Source of the DNA: Muriicola jejuensis
GTDB taxonomy: Bacteria > Bacteroidota > Bacteroidia > Flavobacteriales > Flavobacteriaceae
Direction of reading: 5' to 3'
NCBI RefSeq assembly: GCF_010671595.1
Contig: NZ_JAABOP010000005.1
Location: forward strand, 111,005 to 175,004
Length of the DNA: 64,000 nucleotides
In this document: one piece after another, positions 1-9,562 of the stretch
Position numbering within the stretch: position 1 is the stretch's first letter
Layout: each line of letters starts with the position of its first letter
Notes under the pieces: model-generated
The model's input: the letters and a program-made list of their open reading frames with translations, nothing else
Database searches by the model: none
What the model was told of the DNA's origin: nothing
Program-made: the position numbers and the translations under genes

Positions 1-2955
1 AATACCTCTGCTGCTTTGGAAGTTTTCAACGAAGGTATTATTAGATTTCCTAAAAACAAGCTCCTTTGGTATAACAAGGGTGTGTGTCTTGAGAAATTAG
101 ACCTGATTAACGAAGCAGTAGAAGCCTATGAGATGGCTATGACTTTGGATCCTTTCTATAAAAATACATACCTCCAGCTCGGGAATTTATGTTATAAACA
201 AGAGTTAATTAGTCAGGCAATGATGGCGTATAATCTTTATGTGCTTTTAGAACCTGACGCGGAAAATGGATTAAGTGTCTTACAATCATTAGACAATCTG
301 GTTAAATCGAAGAATTCCAATCAGAAAGATCCGAAAATTGAGATTTCACCTGATGATGAAATATTTGAAGAATCGGATTTAATTATCAATAATAGAATTG
401 CTCTGAATGAAAAATATCAAACGGGAAATGAAATAACCATTGCGCTTGTCAAGCAGAATCATGTTCTTCTTCAAACGTTAAAAGACCTTAAGGGTGAAGG
501 AGGTATTTGGATTTCAAAATTCGTTCCTTTCTACAATTGGATTACCGAAAGTGAAAAATTCGATCCATTCATTTACACATTGTGCAACGCAATTGAGAAT
601 GAAAATTTTAAAAAGGTCGTAGAAAAAAATGAAAAGGAGATTAAGAGTTTTATTGATTCATTTAGGGCTAAATGGCTTTCTATTGCACAAAGAGAAAAGA
701 TCGCTCGCAATGGTAAGGACTTGGTGGTTACCAATTATTATTCAGATGGATATGTAAGTGGGATTGGCCAAATGTCAGGTGAGGTACCTATAGGAAATTG
801 GGAATTCTATAATTCAGACGGCAGACAAACGGCATATGGAAAATTCGATGAATCAGGAAATCGCGAAGGGCAATGGGTTTGGTTCAATCAAAAGTCGGAC
901 ACTAGCGAGGTCGCATTTTATTCTTCTGGTAAGTTAAATGGTCCTAACAGACAATTCTATGAAAATGGACGTATAAAAATTTCAACTTCCTACAAAAATG
1001 ATGAATTAGAAGGTGAATATCTCTATTACAACGAACTCGGTGCTCTGCTGCAGGAAAAGTCATATAAAGAGGGGAAATTGGAGGGAAATTTTGTGGCCTA
1101 TTTCAATGTGGGGAAAATTATACCTGAATTCAAGAGGACGTATAAAGCGGGAAACATAGATGGAATAGCCTATGAGTATTTTGCTGACGGGAACGTTTAT
1201 TCAGAGATATATTTTGACAATGGCCAGAGAAATGGACCAGAAAAGACCTATTATATAAATGGAAATTTATCCATGGAATTTATGAATGTCAATGGAGTAT
1301 CGAATGGTCCGTATAAAACTTATTACTTCAGCGGCACGATCAAAGAAGAAGGCAATTTAGTAGAGGGCAACTACCACGGTAATTGGCGAACCTATTATCA
1401 AGATGGCACCGTGCAGAGTATTTATAAATATGATAATGGATTAATCGATGGGCTTTATCAATACTTCGATGCGGATGGTAAACCCTACTATGAATATGAG
1501 TATAGGAAAGGAGAAGTAATCGCTTACAGATATTTTGATAAAAAAGCCCGTATCCTTACTGAAAATCGCAAAAAAGGAGGGGAGTTTTACTATAAAGGGT
1601 ACTCACCCCAGGGCGTTCTGACGTCTGAAGGTCTTTATGACATAAAAGGCGGTAAAACAGGTGAGTGGAAGTACTACTCAAATAATGGTACAATTTCCGC
1701 CCTAGGTATTTACCAAGAAAACAAGTTGGAAGGAAATTACACGAGCTACTATAAAAACGGGACAGTCGAATCTATCACTCCTTATAAGAATGATTCTCTA
1801 GCCGGCTATTACTCAGATTCTCATATTGATGGAAAACTAAAAACTCAAGGCTGGTATAAAGATAATGTTCAATCTGGCGAATGGAGGACCTACTTCGGAG
1901 ACGGGACCTTAGAAAAAATAAATTTCTATCATAACGGACTTCTTCATGGGGAGCAAATTTTCTTTGCAGGTAACGGAAAGAAAATTAATCAAACCTATTA
2001 TCGATTTGGAAATCTATTGAAAGAAATTTTCCTTGATGCCAATGGGAAAATTTATGAAACCTTGAATTACGAGGATAAGTCCGGGAAATTTGATATGCGA
2101 AGCAAGCATATCAATGGGGCTACCAATAAAATTATTTCCTATTTGAATGGAGTACCACATGGGCCGTACCAAAAATTTGATGCCTACGGAGTCTCAAGAA
2201 TAAACGGTAATTTTCTGAATGGTTCGGAAAATGGGGAATGGAAATGGTATCATGCTAGCGGATCTATCGAACGCGAAGCTCCCCTGGTACTGGGTACCCT
2301 GAATGGTGAAGTAAAAAATTATTACGAGAACGGGGGCATCGAGAGCACTTATTATTACGAATATGGTTCCTCTGAAAAAACATGGACCACTTACTACGAT
2401 AATGGTAACAAAAACACTTCTACTGAATATAAAAACGACCTACTCCACGGAAAGAAAGTGTTTTACAGTAGCGATGGACATACTCAACTCATCAGGTTTT
2501 ATGAGCGTGGAAGGTTAATTGGTTACAGCTATCTGGATCAGAATTCAGAAGAATTACCTATGATTCCACTCGAGAATGAAACCGGTATTATTAGAGCCTT
2601 TTACAGCAATGGCAATCCTTCGAGAGAAATGGAATACGCAAATGGCGATATCGTCAATATCTACAGAGAATTCTATTACTCAGGCGGGCTAGCAGAGGAG
2701 ATTCCGTTTCTATTGGGGGAATATCAGGGAACTAGAAAAGAGTTCTATGCTAATGGAACTCTTAAGAAAACAGAGGAATACAACTTGGGTGATTTACATG
2801 GTGTCACAGAAGAATATTTTGAAAATGGCAGTCTGAAGAGGGTACAAAATTTTAGGAATGGAGAAAAAAATGGACCTACTATCCTCTACAACAAGGAAGG
2901 AAAAATAGAGTCGCAAGAGGAGTATTTTAACGGAGAAGTCATCTCTACCATATGA
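1..2955 (+). CDS. TPR + MORN/YwqK-type repeat protein, 5' end cut by window edge
   Basis: The reading frame is open from base 1, so the true start lies upstream; at least 980 residues are present. The first ~80 residues are TPR-like (for example YNKGVCLEKL and LGNLCYKQ). From about residue 235 to the end there are more than twenty tandem units of the form 'G.w..Y..nG.......y.nG...G', such as GNWEFYNSDGR and GEWKYYSNNG, which is the MORN_2 repeat family often annotated 'YwqK family antitoxin'. These repeats form long beta-sheet surfaces; no catalytic domain is visible and no toxin partner is adjacent, so the antitoxin label should not be taken literally. It stops 7 bases before the next gene on the same strand and is probably in one operon with the two DUF3857 genes. 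Base composition is AT-rich compared with the dab region. Confidence 0.85.
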   Translation, partial: NTSAALEVFNEGIIRFPKNKLLWYNKGVCLEKLDLINEAVEAYEMAMTLDPFYKNTYLQLGNLCYKQELISQAMMAYNLYVLLEPDAENGLSVLQSLDNLVKSKNSNQKDPKIEISPDDEIFEESDLIINNRIALNEKYQTGNEITIALVKQNHVLLQTLKDLKGEGGIWISKFVPFYNWITESEKFDPFIYTLCNAIENENFKKVVEKNEKEIKSFIDSFRAKWLSIAQREKIARNGKDLVVTNYYSDGYVSGIGQMSGEVPIGNWEFYNSDGRQTAYGKFDESGNREGQWVWFNQKSDTSEVAFYSSGKLNGPNRQFYENGRIKISTSYKNDELEGEYLYYNELGALLQEKSYKEGKLEGNFVAYFNVGKIIPEFKRTYKAGNIDGIAYEYFADGNVYSEIYFDNGQRNGPEKTYYINGNLSMEFMNVNGVSNGPYKTYYFSGTIKEEGNLVEGNYHGNWRTYYQDGTVQSIYKYDNGLIDGLYQYFDADGKPYYEYEYRKGEVIAYRYFDKKARILTENRKKGGEFYYKGYSPQGVLTSEGLYDIKGGKTGEWKYYSNNGTISALGIYQENKLEGNYTSYYKNGTVESITPYKNDSLAGYYSDSHIDGKLKTQGWYKDNVQSGEWRTYFGDGTLEKINFYHNGLLHGEQIFFAGNGKKINQTYYRFGNLLKEIFLDANGKIYETLNYEDKSGKFDMRSKHINGATNKIISYLNGVPHGPYQKFDAYGVSRINGNFLNGSENGEWKWYHASGSIEREAPLVLGTLNGEVKNYYENGGIESTYYYEYGSSEKTWTTYYDNGNKNTSTEYKNDLLHGKKVFYSSDGHTQLIRFYERGRLIGYSYLDQNSEELPMIPLENETGIIRAFYSNGNPSREMEYANGDIVNIYREFYYSGGLAEEIPFLLGEYQGTRKEFYANGTLKKTEEYNLGDLHGVTEEYFENGSLKRVQNFRNGEKNGPTILYNKEGKIESQEEYFNGEVISTI

Positions 2956-2962
2956 GAAAGGA

Positions 2963-4879
2963 ATGATTCGATTGTTTTTATGCCTGATTCTGCTGGGTCC
3001 GTCTCTCAATGGCCAGATTTCTTCCGAATCATTGAAGTATAGTTCTGAATATCCAAATGCCCATTCGGTCAGGCTCATTCAGGATATACAACTTACCATC
3101 AAAGTGGTCAAAGGTGAACTGGATATAACCCAGGAAATACTGGAAGAAGACCTATTCCTGGATGAAAGTGCGACTCTTAAATCAAAAAGATCCTTAAGTT
3201 TTTCATCATTCTTTGATATTGATGAAATTGAAGCATCGTCATTTATTTCCCGGAATGGTAAAATAGAGGAGCTCAAGGTAGAAGAGTTTAAAGAAAAGGA
3301 TGAACTGGACGATTCCTTTTACGATGATTCCAGGTCCATTAATTTTGTATTTCCCGCCCTGGAAAAAGGTACCAAAACCCGTTTAAAATATATCAGAAAG
3401 ATAAATAATCCCAGATTCCTTACGCCCTTCTATTTTGGAAATATCTTCCCTACTATAACAAGCAGGTTTACGGTGATCGCTGATAACGAAGTAGATTTGG
3501 TTTTCAATGACTTCAACACGGAAAATACAGCGATTGATTTCCATAAAAAAGAAGGCAGGAAGACAACTACTTACATCTGGGAAGTGCGGAATCTGGATGA
3601 GTTCGAATTTGAAGATAATGCTCCCAATTATAGAACTGTGGTACCCCACATTCTACCCGTAATTAAGTCTTATAAATCAGGTGGTGAGATCCGGCCTTTG
3701 CTCGGGCAAGTTCAAGATCTTTATAACTGGTACTATTCTCTTATTGAAAACATAAATAATGATCCACCTGAGGAAGAACTTCAATTGTTGGTGGATAGCA
3801 TTACCAACGCTCAATCAACGGAATTTGAAAAAGTAAAAGCGCTCTACTATTGGACGCAGGAAAATATAAAATACGTGGCTTTCGAATATGCGCTTGGGGG
3901 ATTTATCCCAAGGGATGCAAATGAGGTTTTTGTGAAGAAGTATGGAGATTGTAAGGATAATTCCAGTATTCTGAATAAAATGCTTCAATTGGCGGGTATC
4001 GAAAGTTACCTTACCTGGATAGGCACCAGGGAAATTCCTTATTCATATTCGGAAATGCCCACGCCGTTAGTAGACAACCATATGATCCTATCGTATATAA
4101 TAAATGATTCGACCTATTTCCTAGACGCTACAGGCAGGTATAATCCTATTGAGTTCCCCAGTTCGTTCATACAGGGAAAAGAGGCTCTAATTGGTTTAAG
4201 CAAGGATAGATACAAGATCGCAACCGTCCCCGTGGTTGACGCTGAAAAAAACAGTTTCCAAGACCAAACCGTTCTGCATATTAATGATGGAACCATCATT
4301 GGGAATACTCAAGTAAAGATGGCTGGTTATGTAAAGATGGATTATCTCTATGATCTGGAAAAAGTCAAGAGTAAAGACAAATCGATAGAGTATCATAATT
4401 CCAAATTCACTAAAGGAAATAACAGCTTTTTGATAACAGATCTCTATGCCGAATCTGCAGACCCTTATGATGAATTCCAGGATCTTACCTATGAATTTAA
4501 AATATCCAATTATACCAAAACCCTGGGAAATGAGCTTTATATCAACTTGAACCTGAACAAAAAAGCCCTTGAATTCAAATCCGAAGAAGATCGTAAAAAT
4601 CCAGTTGAGTATGAGTATAAGCATTTTTATGAATATTCAACCATCTTGGAAGTTCCGGAGGGATATTACGTTGAATATCTGCCAGAAGATATTGAAGTCA
4701 AAAGTGATCTATTTAGCGCCTCTGTTCAATATGAAAAAAATGAAAACACTTTGAAATATTACCATAAGATCAGGCTGAACTCCTTGGTGGTAGATCTCGA
4801 AGGACAGAAAGCAATAAATTCATTGATTGAGAAAGTAGAACAAGCATATATGGAAGTTGTTGTGCTTTCAAAAATTTAA
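2963..4879 (+). CDS. DUF3857 / transglutaminase-like secreted protein (active-site complete)
   Basis: 638 residues starting MIRLFLCLILLGPSLNGQ, a clear signal peptide, so exported to the periplasm or outer membrane. Residues ~30-240 match the DUF3857 pattern of Bacteroidota proteins. The transglutaminase core follows, with the full triad visible: C330 in YGDCKDNSS, H373 in DNHMIL and D388 in YFLDATG. The C-terminal ~200 residues look like the usual DUF2569/DUF3858-type beta-rich tail. Such proteins are presumed peptidases or cross-linking enzymes of the envelope; the substrate is unknown. It begins 7 bases after the MORN protein and is followed after 11 bases by a paralogue lacking the triad, so an operon is likely. 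The family and active site are well supported; the biological role is not. Confidence 0.88.
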   Translation: MIRLFLCLILLGPSLNGQISSESLKYSSEYPNAHSVRLIQDIQLTIKVVKGELDITQEILEEDLFLDESATLKSKRSLSFSSFFDIDEIEASSFISRNGKIEELKVEEFKEKDELDDSFYDDSRSINFVFPALEKGTKTRLKYIRKINNPRFLTPFYFGNIFPTITSRFTVIADNEVDLVFNDFNTENTAIDFHKKEGRKTTTYIWEVRNLDEFEFEDNAPNYRTVVPHILPVIKSYKSGGEIRPLLGQVQDLYNWYYSLIENINNDPPEEELQLLVDSITNAQSTEFEKVKALYYWTQENIKYVAFEYALGGFIPRDANEVFVKKYGDCKDNSSILNKMLQLAGIESYLTWIGTREIPYSYSEMPTPLVDNHMILSYIINDSTYFLDATGRYNPIEFPSSFIQGKEALIGLSKDRYKIATVPVVDAEKNSFQDQTVLHINDGTIIGNTQVKMAGYVKMDYLYDLEKVKSKDKSIEYHNSKFTKGNNSFLITDLYAESADPYDEFQDLTYEFKISNYTKTLGNELYINLNLNKKALEFKSEEDRKNPVEYEYKHFYEYSTILEVPEGYYVEYLPEDIEVKSDLFSASVQYEKNENTLKYYHKIRLNSLVVDLEGQKAINSLIEKVEQAYMEVVVLSKI

Positions 4880-4890
4880 TCACAGTATAT

Positions 4891-6861
4891 ATGAAAATAG
4901 CATTGAGAATTTCCATTCTATTTCTAACCGAGCTTATGCTCGGGCAAAGTGTGCCTTTTTACGAAAGTTATTCCTGGGAGGAATATCCAAAATACGAGGT
5001 TAAAGATCTCACTTCCGAAATTAAGAGCCTTAGAGAAAAATTTGTGATTGAGTTTTTTTACACAGAAGATGGTTCACTAACGGAATACTATCTGGAGCAC
5101 AAGGCCCTGTGGTTGAATAGCGACGACAAAATTGAAGACTATAATAAAATCTATCTCCCCTATTCCTCAAATTCTGAGTTGATAGTAAACAAAGCCAGGG
5201 TGATCAACAGGAACGGCAAGACGATCGAACTAGACAGTTCCAAAATTTTTGTCGCAAAAGATGAGGAAACAGGAAAGAACTACAAATACTTCGCCTTTGA
5301 AGGGGTCGAAAAAGGAAGTATAATCGAATATTACTACGTCGAGAAAAAATACCCGGTATACAAGGGAACAGCTTTCAGATTACAGGGTTCATATGATAAA
5401 GAAAATGTGATGTTTGATCTCTTATCTCCCGAAAATCTGTTTTTTGAATTTAAATCTTACAACGGTCTTCCAGAGGTTGAAAAAGATACTCTTGTGAAAG
5501 GTAAACTCAACTGGAAGCTTCGGATAAAAGAAATATCTGGCCTCGAAGAAGAGGATCAATCTCCATATCAGGCTTCAAGAGGGATGTTGGTGTATAAATT
5601 AGATAAGAACCTCAAAAATAATATGTCGGATATTTCTTCCTATGGGATAGTATCTCAAAATATTCACGAATATTATTACAAAGCTCAATCTAAAAAAGTG
5701 GATGGGTCCATCAATAAATTCATTGAACAACATATCGGTGGAGACAAAAATCTGCCAATGGATGAAATCATTAGAACTCTCGATAGAGCTATTAAAACAC
5801 AGATCTATAAATCTGTAGGCCAGGGAGAAGAACTGGAGAATCTGGAGCTCATTCTAAACAAGAATGTTGCGAATGCAACGGGGCTTATTAAACTGTATGC
5901 AGCAATCTTCCAACACCTGGATATAGATCATGAAATCGTGATAACCTGTGATCGGTCTGAACAAAAATTTGACAAGGAATTCGAAGCCAATAATTTTTTG
6001 ACAGACTTTTTATTTTATTTCCCTGCGACAAATTCCTACCTCTCCCCTACAATTACGAACTCCAGATATGGATTTCCCCCGGGAAATCTCACGGACACCT
6101 ATGGGTTATTCATTAAGGAAATTAAGGTCGGTGATTTTACTTCCGGACTTGGAAGGATCAAATTCATAGAACCGGTAAAAGCAGAAAAAACAGTCGATAG
6201 AATGACGATAGATGTCAAATTTGACGATTCGGATCCCGTTAAAAATACCGTGTCACTTCAGCGCTCTTTTTCTGGATACTACGGGATGTCTATTCATCCC
6301 TACATGGGATTAATTAAGGAAATGGACAGGGATGAATTAATAGAAAATCTGGCCAAAACAATGAATAAAAATGTTGATGTGACCAAAAAAGAGGTTCACA
6401 ACCAAGGACCTGAAAATTTTGGTGTGAAACCCCTTGTATTTGATATTGAACTGGAATCAAGGTCTTTTACTGAAAAGGCCGGCAAAAAATTACTTTTTAA
6501 GGTAGGAGAACTCATTGGTCAGCAAATACAGATGTATCAGGAAAAGAAAAGGGTTCTGCCTCTTGAAAATGAATTTATGAGGAGTTATTATCGAACCATT
6601 AAAGTTCAACTTCCCGCAGGCTACAAAGTAGTAAACCTGGATGATATAAATATAAACAACGTCTATGTAGAAGGTGGACATGAAGTTTTAAGTTTTAAAT
6701 CTTATTATTCATTGGATGGACAAACTCTTACCATTACCGCCGATGAACACTATAAACGCAATATTATAGATACACCGATTTTTGAAGATTTCCGAAGGGT
6801 GATTAACAGTGCTGCGGACTTCAATAAAATCACCCTCATTATTGAACCCACTGAAAAGTAA
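4891..6861 (+). CDS. DUF3857 protein with degenerate transglutaminase domain
   Basis: 656 residues with an N-terminal signal-like segment (MKIALRISILFLTELMLGQ). The overall architecture parallels the preceding gene: DUF3857 at ~50-230, a transglutaminase-like region at ~290-400, a beta-rich tail. In the alignment I make by eye, the Cys of GDCKD falls on Ala in NVANATGLIKLY, the catalytic His falls on Asp in LTDFLFYF, and the Asp falls on Ser in YLSPT. It is therefore a probable pseudo-enzyme that may act as a partner or inhibitor of the intact paralogue upstream. The gene is otherwise full length with no frameshift, which argues for selection on a non-catalytic role rather than decay. Last gene of the run; it faces dabA convergently. 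Confidence 0.8.
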   Translation: MKIALRISILFLTELMLGQSVPFYESYSWEEYPKYEVKDLTSEIKSLREKFVIEFFYTEDGSLTEYYLEHKALWLNSDDKIEDYNKIYLPYSSNSELIVNKARVINRNGKTIELDSSKIFVAKDEETGKNYKYFAFEGVEKGSIIEYYYVEKKYPVYKGTAFRLQGSYDKENVMFDLLSPENLFFEFKSYNGLPEVEKDTLVKGKLNWKLRIKEISGLEEEDQSPYQASRGMLVYKLDKNLKNNMSDISSYGIVSQNIHEYYYKAQSKKVDGSINKFIEQHIGGDKNLPMDEIIRTLDRAIKTQIYKSVGQGEELENLELILNKNVANATGLIKLYAAIFQHLDIDHEIVITCDRSEQKFDKEFEANNFLTDFLFYFPATNSYLSPTITNSRYGFPPGNLTDTYGLFIKEIKVGDFTSGLGRIKFIEPVKAEKTVDRMTIDVKFDDSDPVKNTVSLQRSFSGYYGMSIHPYMGLIKEMDRDELIENLAKTMNKNVDVTKKEVHNQGPENFGVKPLVFDIELESRSFTEKAGKKLLFKVGELIGQQIQMYQEKKRVLPLENEFMRSYYRTIKVQLPAGYKVVNLDDININNVYVEGGHEVLSFKSYYSLDGQTLTITADEHYKRNIIDTPIFEDFRRVINSAADFNKITLIIEPTEK

Positions 6862-7169
6862 AACGGTTTTATAAGCTTCTACTTTTGGTTACTTCGGGAT
6901 TAATCTATACCAGAATTGTAGATTGAGTAATTGAATTTTGATCTTCTGCACCCCCAGGGGTGAGATCGCCCTAAAGAACAGGGGTACCATGAACATGTAT
7001 TTTGTGGAAGGCCGGAACGTACAGGCGATGGCTTGACACCGTAGATTAGAATACGGCCACTTTGGTATCTATACTTACGACATGCGATAAGAGACCGCTT
7101 AGATCCTTAAAAATTACAAAAAAAGGGCCCGAAAATGCGGGCCCGGATTACTCTTTTGGAGATTAAAAC
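6862..7169. other. Convergent intergenic region
   Basis: About 300 bases between two converging genes. No frame of useful length and no RNA gene is seen. The only clear element is the dabA terminator near its right end. Confidence 0.6.
7118..7144 (-). terminator. Rho-independent terminator of dabBA
   Basis: GGGCCCG (7125-7131) and CGGGCCC (7138-7144) pair perfectly over 7 bp around a 6-base loop. Read on the minus strand the hairpin is followed by a run of seven T, 26 bases after the dabA stop. Confidence 0.85.
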
Positions 7170-9557
7170 TTAGGTAGTGATCTCCTCGTACACCCGACGG
7201 TCTTTCTTGTCGCGGTTTTTATTTACCATAGTATCCTGTGCTTGCATAGCCTGCCACTGCATCTTCGCGCCGTAGCGCCTTACTTGGTTGCTTTGCGTAG
7301 GGTCCATGACCAGTAAGTAGATCCATTCATTTTCTAGCAGCGTTTTCAGATGGTCATTCCTATTGAGGATCTCCTCCACCCTGCTTTCCGGGGCCTGGAT
7401 CAGGACCGACAGGCGGAGGGGCTGGTGGTACATCTCATCGTCTGTTTGTTTGACGGATTGAAGAGGAAGACCCATCTTCAGGTCGCCCCCGTTCCCCTGT
7501 ACCACCCCGTAGCGGCCGGTGATGTTATGGGTGATCTTGGACCCTCCTCCGAATTTTTCATTGTCTACGGTGGAGAAGTAATAGTGGTTGTTGATCCACT
7601 GGGTCACTACCATGGGGCCCTGCATGATACCCTCCAGGGCTGCACCGGTAGGATCCAGCTTCCAGTCATAGGAGTGCAGGAAACAACGCCCGCCCAGGTT
7701 GCTGTCGGCAGTGAGGTGGCGCGGCCCCACCACAAATCCGGCGTTCTTGGCCAGACCCCATTCGGGTCGGGTTTCCGCCCAGTGTGTAGCATTGGTATCC
7801 GCTTTGGTGATCCCACCTTTAAAGACCCCTAACCTGTCGAGAGTCGCTGTTTCCCTCGCCTTTTGAAGATCTGTCTTTAGCCTCCTGAGGGCATCCCTGT
7901 GAGATTCCGGTACATCGGCATCAAAGACGACGATCTCATCGGTAGTGGTGTTGTGCTCTGCCCCAATGAATACGGTGTTCTTCGGGATCTCGATATGGTG
8001 TTCCCTGCTCAGGACCTCCCTCACTTCCGGCAGGTTGGCCAGTTTGGCCAGCATCCGGGCGTTATGCCTGCCCGGGCTCGCTGCACAGGCCCCACAGTCC
8101 AGGCTGGATCCATAAGGGTTGTTGGCCGTATGGCTGCCATGTCCTGCAAAGAGGACCAGGGGGGCAAATTTTCTCCATCCCAGGAGGTCGAAGGCAGATT
8201 TTACAATACCTACCTTTTCATTGAGGGAAATTCCGGTTTCGCAATCGTGATGTTGATGTATCTCAGGTTCACAAAAGCCCTCGTAGCTTTCCTGTTCATT
8301 GAACTTATTGCGTTTTACATAGCTGGGCGCCAGAGTCCGTCCCAGCATATAGAACCCGTAGAAGATCCCCGAACCCTCCACAAATCCAAAGGTGGAAGGG
8401 AGCATGTTCTTCATCCGCTTCAGGAAGTACGCCCAGAAATTAAGGACGGCGTTTTTGCGCTCCCAATCCTTTTTCTCTTTTCCTTTATCGGCCTGGGGCG
8501 ATTCAGTTACCTGATACGCGGAATTCAGGATGGGCGGGCAGGATTTGCGGCTGAGGCCGTCATTGAGGTCCTCATAGTCCATGGCGATACCGAAGAACCC
8601 GGCATAGCCGAAGGTCTCGTACTTCCCCTTGGATTCCACATGCCGGCGGATGAGTTCCGAACGGGTATCTATACAAAAGACGAGCTGGGCATCCGGGGTG
8701 TCTTTCCGCATGTCAGAATGGCCAACCGAGTCTTTTTTACTGACCAGTTCGTGCACCATCTTGTGCTGCCAGCTCTTTTCCCAGGCACGGAGCCATATCA
8801 GGCCGAGTTCTGTCACTTCCGCATTCGAGCCGATCTGATTTTCCGATGGCAATAATGGAAGTTCAAGTTGGCGTGCGAGTACAAGCCGCACTGCCAGATA
8901 ATCTTCCAGGCTTATGGGATAGGCCTGCTGCCAGGAGGAGTTTGTTTCCGTCCTGTGTTTTATATATCCTACCCAACCCGGCAAGGCGCCGAAATGGTAC
9001 TGGAAGATCCGGGTATACGCATCCTCTTCAACCCCGGTGAGAGCATATTCCAGGGCTTCTGAAGCCGATTTTGGAAGCGCCCTCTTTTCTATTTTGCCTA
9101 CTTCCCCATCGTAATTCACCAGCGTCCTCCAGGCTCCGTAAAATCCTTGTTCCTTTCCGGGGATGTCCCATTCGGCCAGGCCTTCATCCATGAAGGCGGT
9201 CAGCCACTTTACAGTAATCCTGTCGAGTTCACCCACCTCATTCAACTTCTCTTCCTCCTTCACAGAGGCCATCAGCTGCAGGTAGTATTCGGGTGATTTG
9301 TCATACCCCCCTTCGGCCAGCAACTGCAGGAGCTCTTCCTCCCCTATTTCCCTTGCTTCCCAAGCCTGTCGCAGCATGGATACATCCGGCAATACCCTGG
9401 CCTGCAAGAGTTCTTCAGCAGACTGTATTGCCTCCCTGAAGCTCATTTTCTCGAGCCCGGTAAGTGGGTTGGAGGTGACAAAGGAATACAGGGGCCAGGT
9501 CTTCCCGATGATTGCAGCAGCTTCTTCAACGGATCTTTTTATGGACTTTTGGCTCAT
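7170..9557 (-). CDS. dabA: DabA, inorganic-carbon transporter subunit (UPF0753/DUF2309)
   Basis: 795 residues, usual length for DabA. This cytoplasmic subunit resembles a beta-carbonic anhydrase and works with the proton-channel subunit DabB to accumulate bicarbonate. The zinc-site residues are present: C295 and D297 in VFCIDTRSE, H473 in AGHGSH and C488 in SLDCGAC; the H-to-C spacing of 15 equals that of the characterised Halothiobacillus protein. The dabB stop is 5 bases upstream of the ATG, so the two are co-transcribed. No carbon-fixation gene is near; in heterotrophs DabAB is thought to supply bicarbonate for anaplerotic carboxylases at low CO2. A strong terminator follows. Confidence 0.95.
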   Translation of the reverse strand: MSQKSIKRSVEEAAAIIGKTWPLYSFVTSNPLTGLEKMSFREAIQSAEELLQARVLPDVSMLRQAWEAREIGEEELLQLLAEGGYDKSPEYYLQLMASVKEEEKLNEVGELDRITVKWLTAFMDEGLAEWDIPGKEQGFYGAWRTLVNYDGEVGKIEKRALPKSASEALEYALTGVEEDAYTRIFQYHFGALPGWVGYIKHRTETNSSWQQAYPISLEDYLAVRLVLARQLELPLLPSENQIGSNAEVTELGLIWLRAWEKSWQHKMVHELVSKKDSVGHSDMRKDTPDAQLVFCIDTRSELIRRHVESKGKYETFGYAGFFGIAMDYEDLNDGLSRKSCPPILNSAYQVTESPQADKGKEKKDWERKNAVLNFWAYFLKRMKNMLPSTFGFVEGSGIFYGFYMLGRTLAPSYVKRNKFNEQESYEGFCEPEIHQHHDCETGISLNEKVGIVKSAFDLLGWRKFAPLVLFAGHGSHTANNPYGSSLDCGACAASPGRHNARMLAKLANLPEVREVLSREHHIEIPKNTVFIGAEHNTTTDEIVVFDADVPESHRDALRRLKTDLQKARETATLDRLGVFKGGITKADTNATHWAETRPEWGLAKNAGFVVGPRHLTADSNLGGRCFLHSYDWKLDPTGAALEGIMQGPMVVTQWINNHYYFSTVDNEKFGGGSKITHNITGRYGVVQGNGGDLKMGLPLQSVKQTDDEMYHQPLRLSVLIQAPESRVEEILNRNDHLKTLLENEWIYLLVMDPTQSNQVRRYGAKMQWQAMQAQDTMVNKNRDKKDRRVYEEITT

Positions 9558-9562
9558 TAGGT

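Noticed and set aside
1..2955. Toxin-antitoxin module based on the 'YwqK antitoxin' label
   Set aside because: The name comes from the repeat family; no toxin gene is adjacent and the following genes encode envelope proteins.
6930..7090. Possible riboswitch or small RNA between the DUF3857 gene and dabA
   Set aside because: It lies between converging genes, downstream of both, and only the dabA terminator gives a convincing fold.
7350..8855. Long plus-strand frames opposite dabA (up to ~318 codons)
   Set aside because: They lie wholly antisense to a strongly conserved gene with an intact active site, have no family pattern and arise from its GC-rich codon use.
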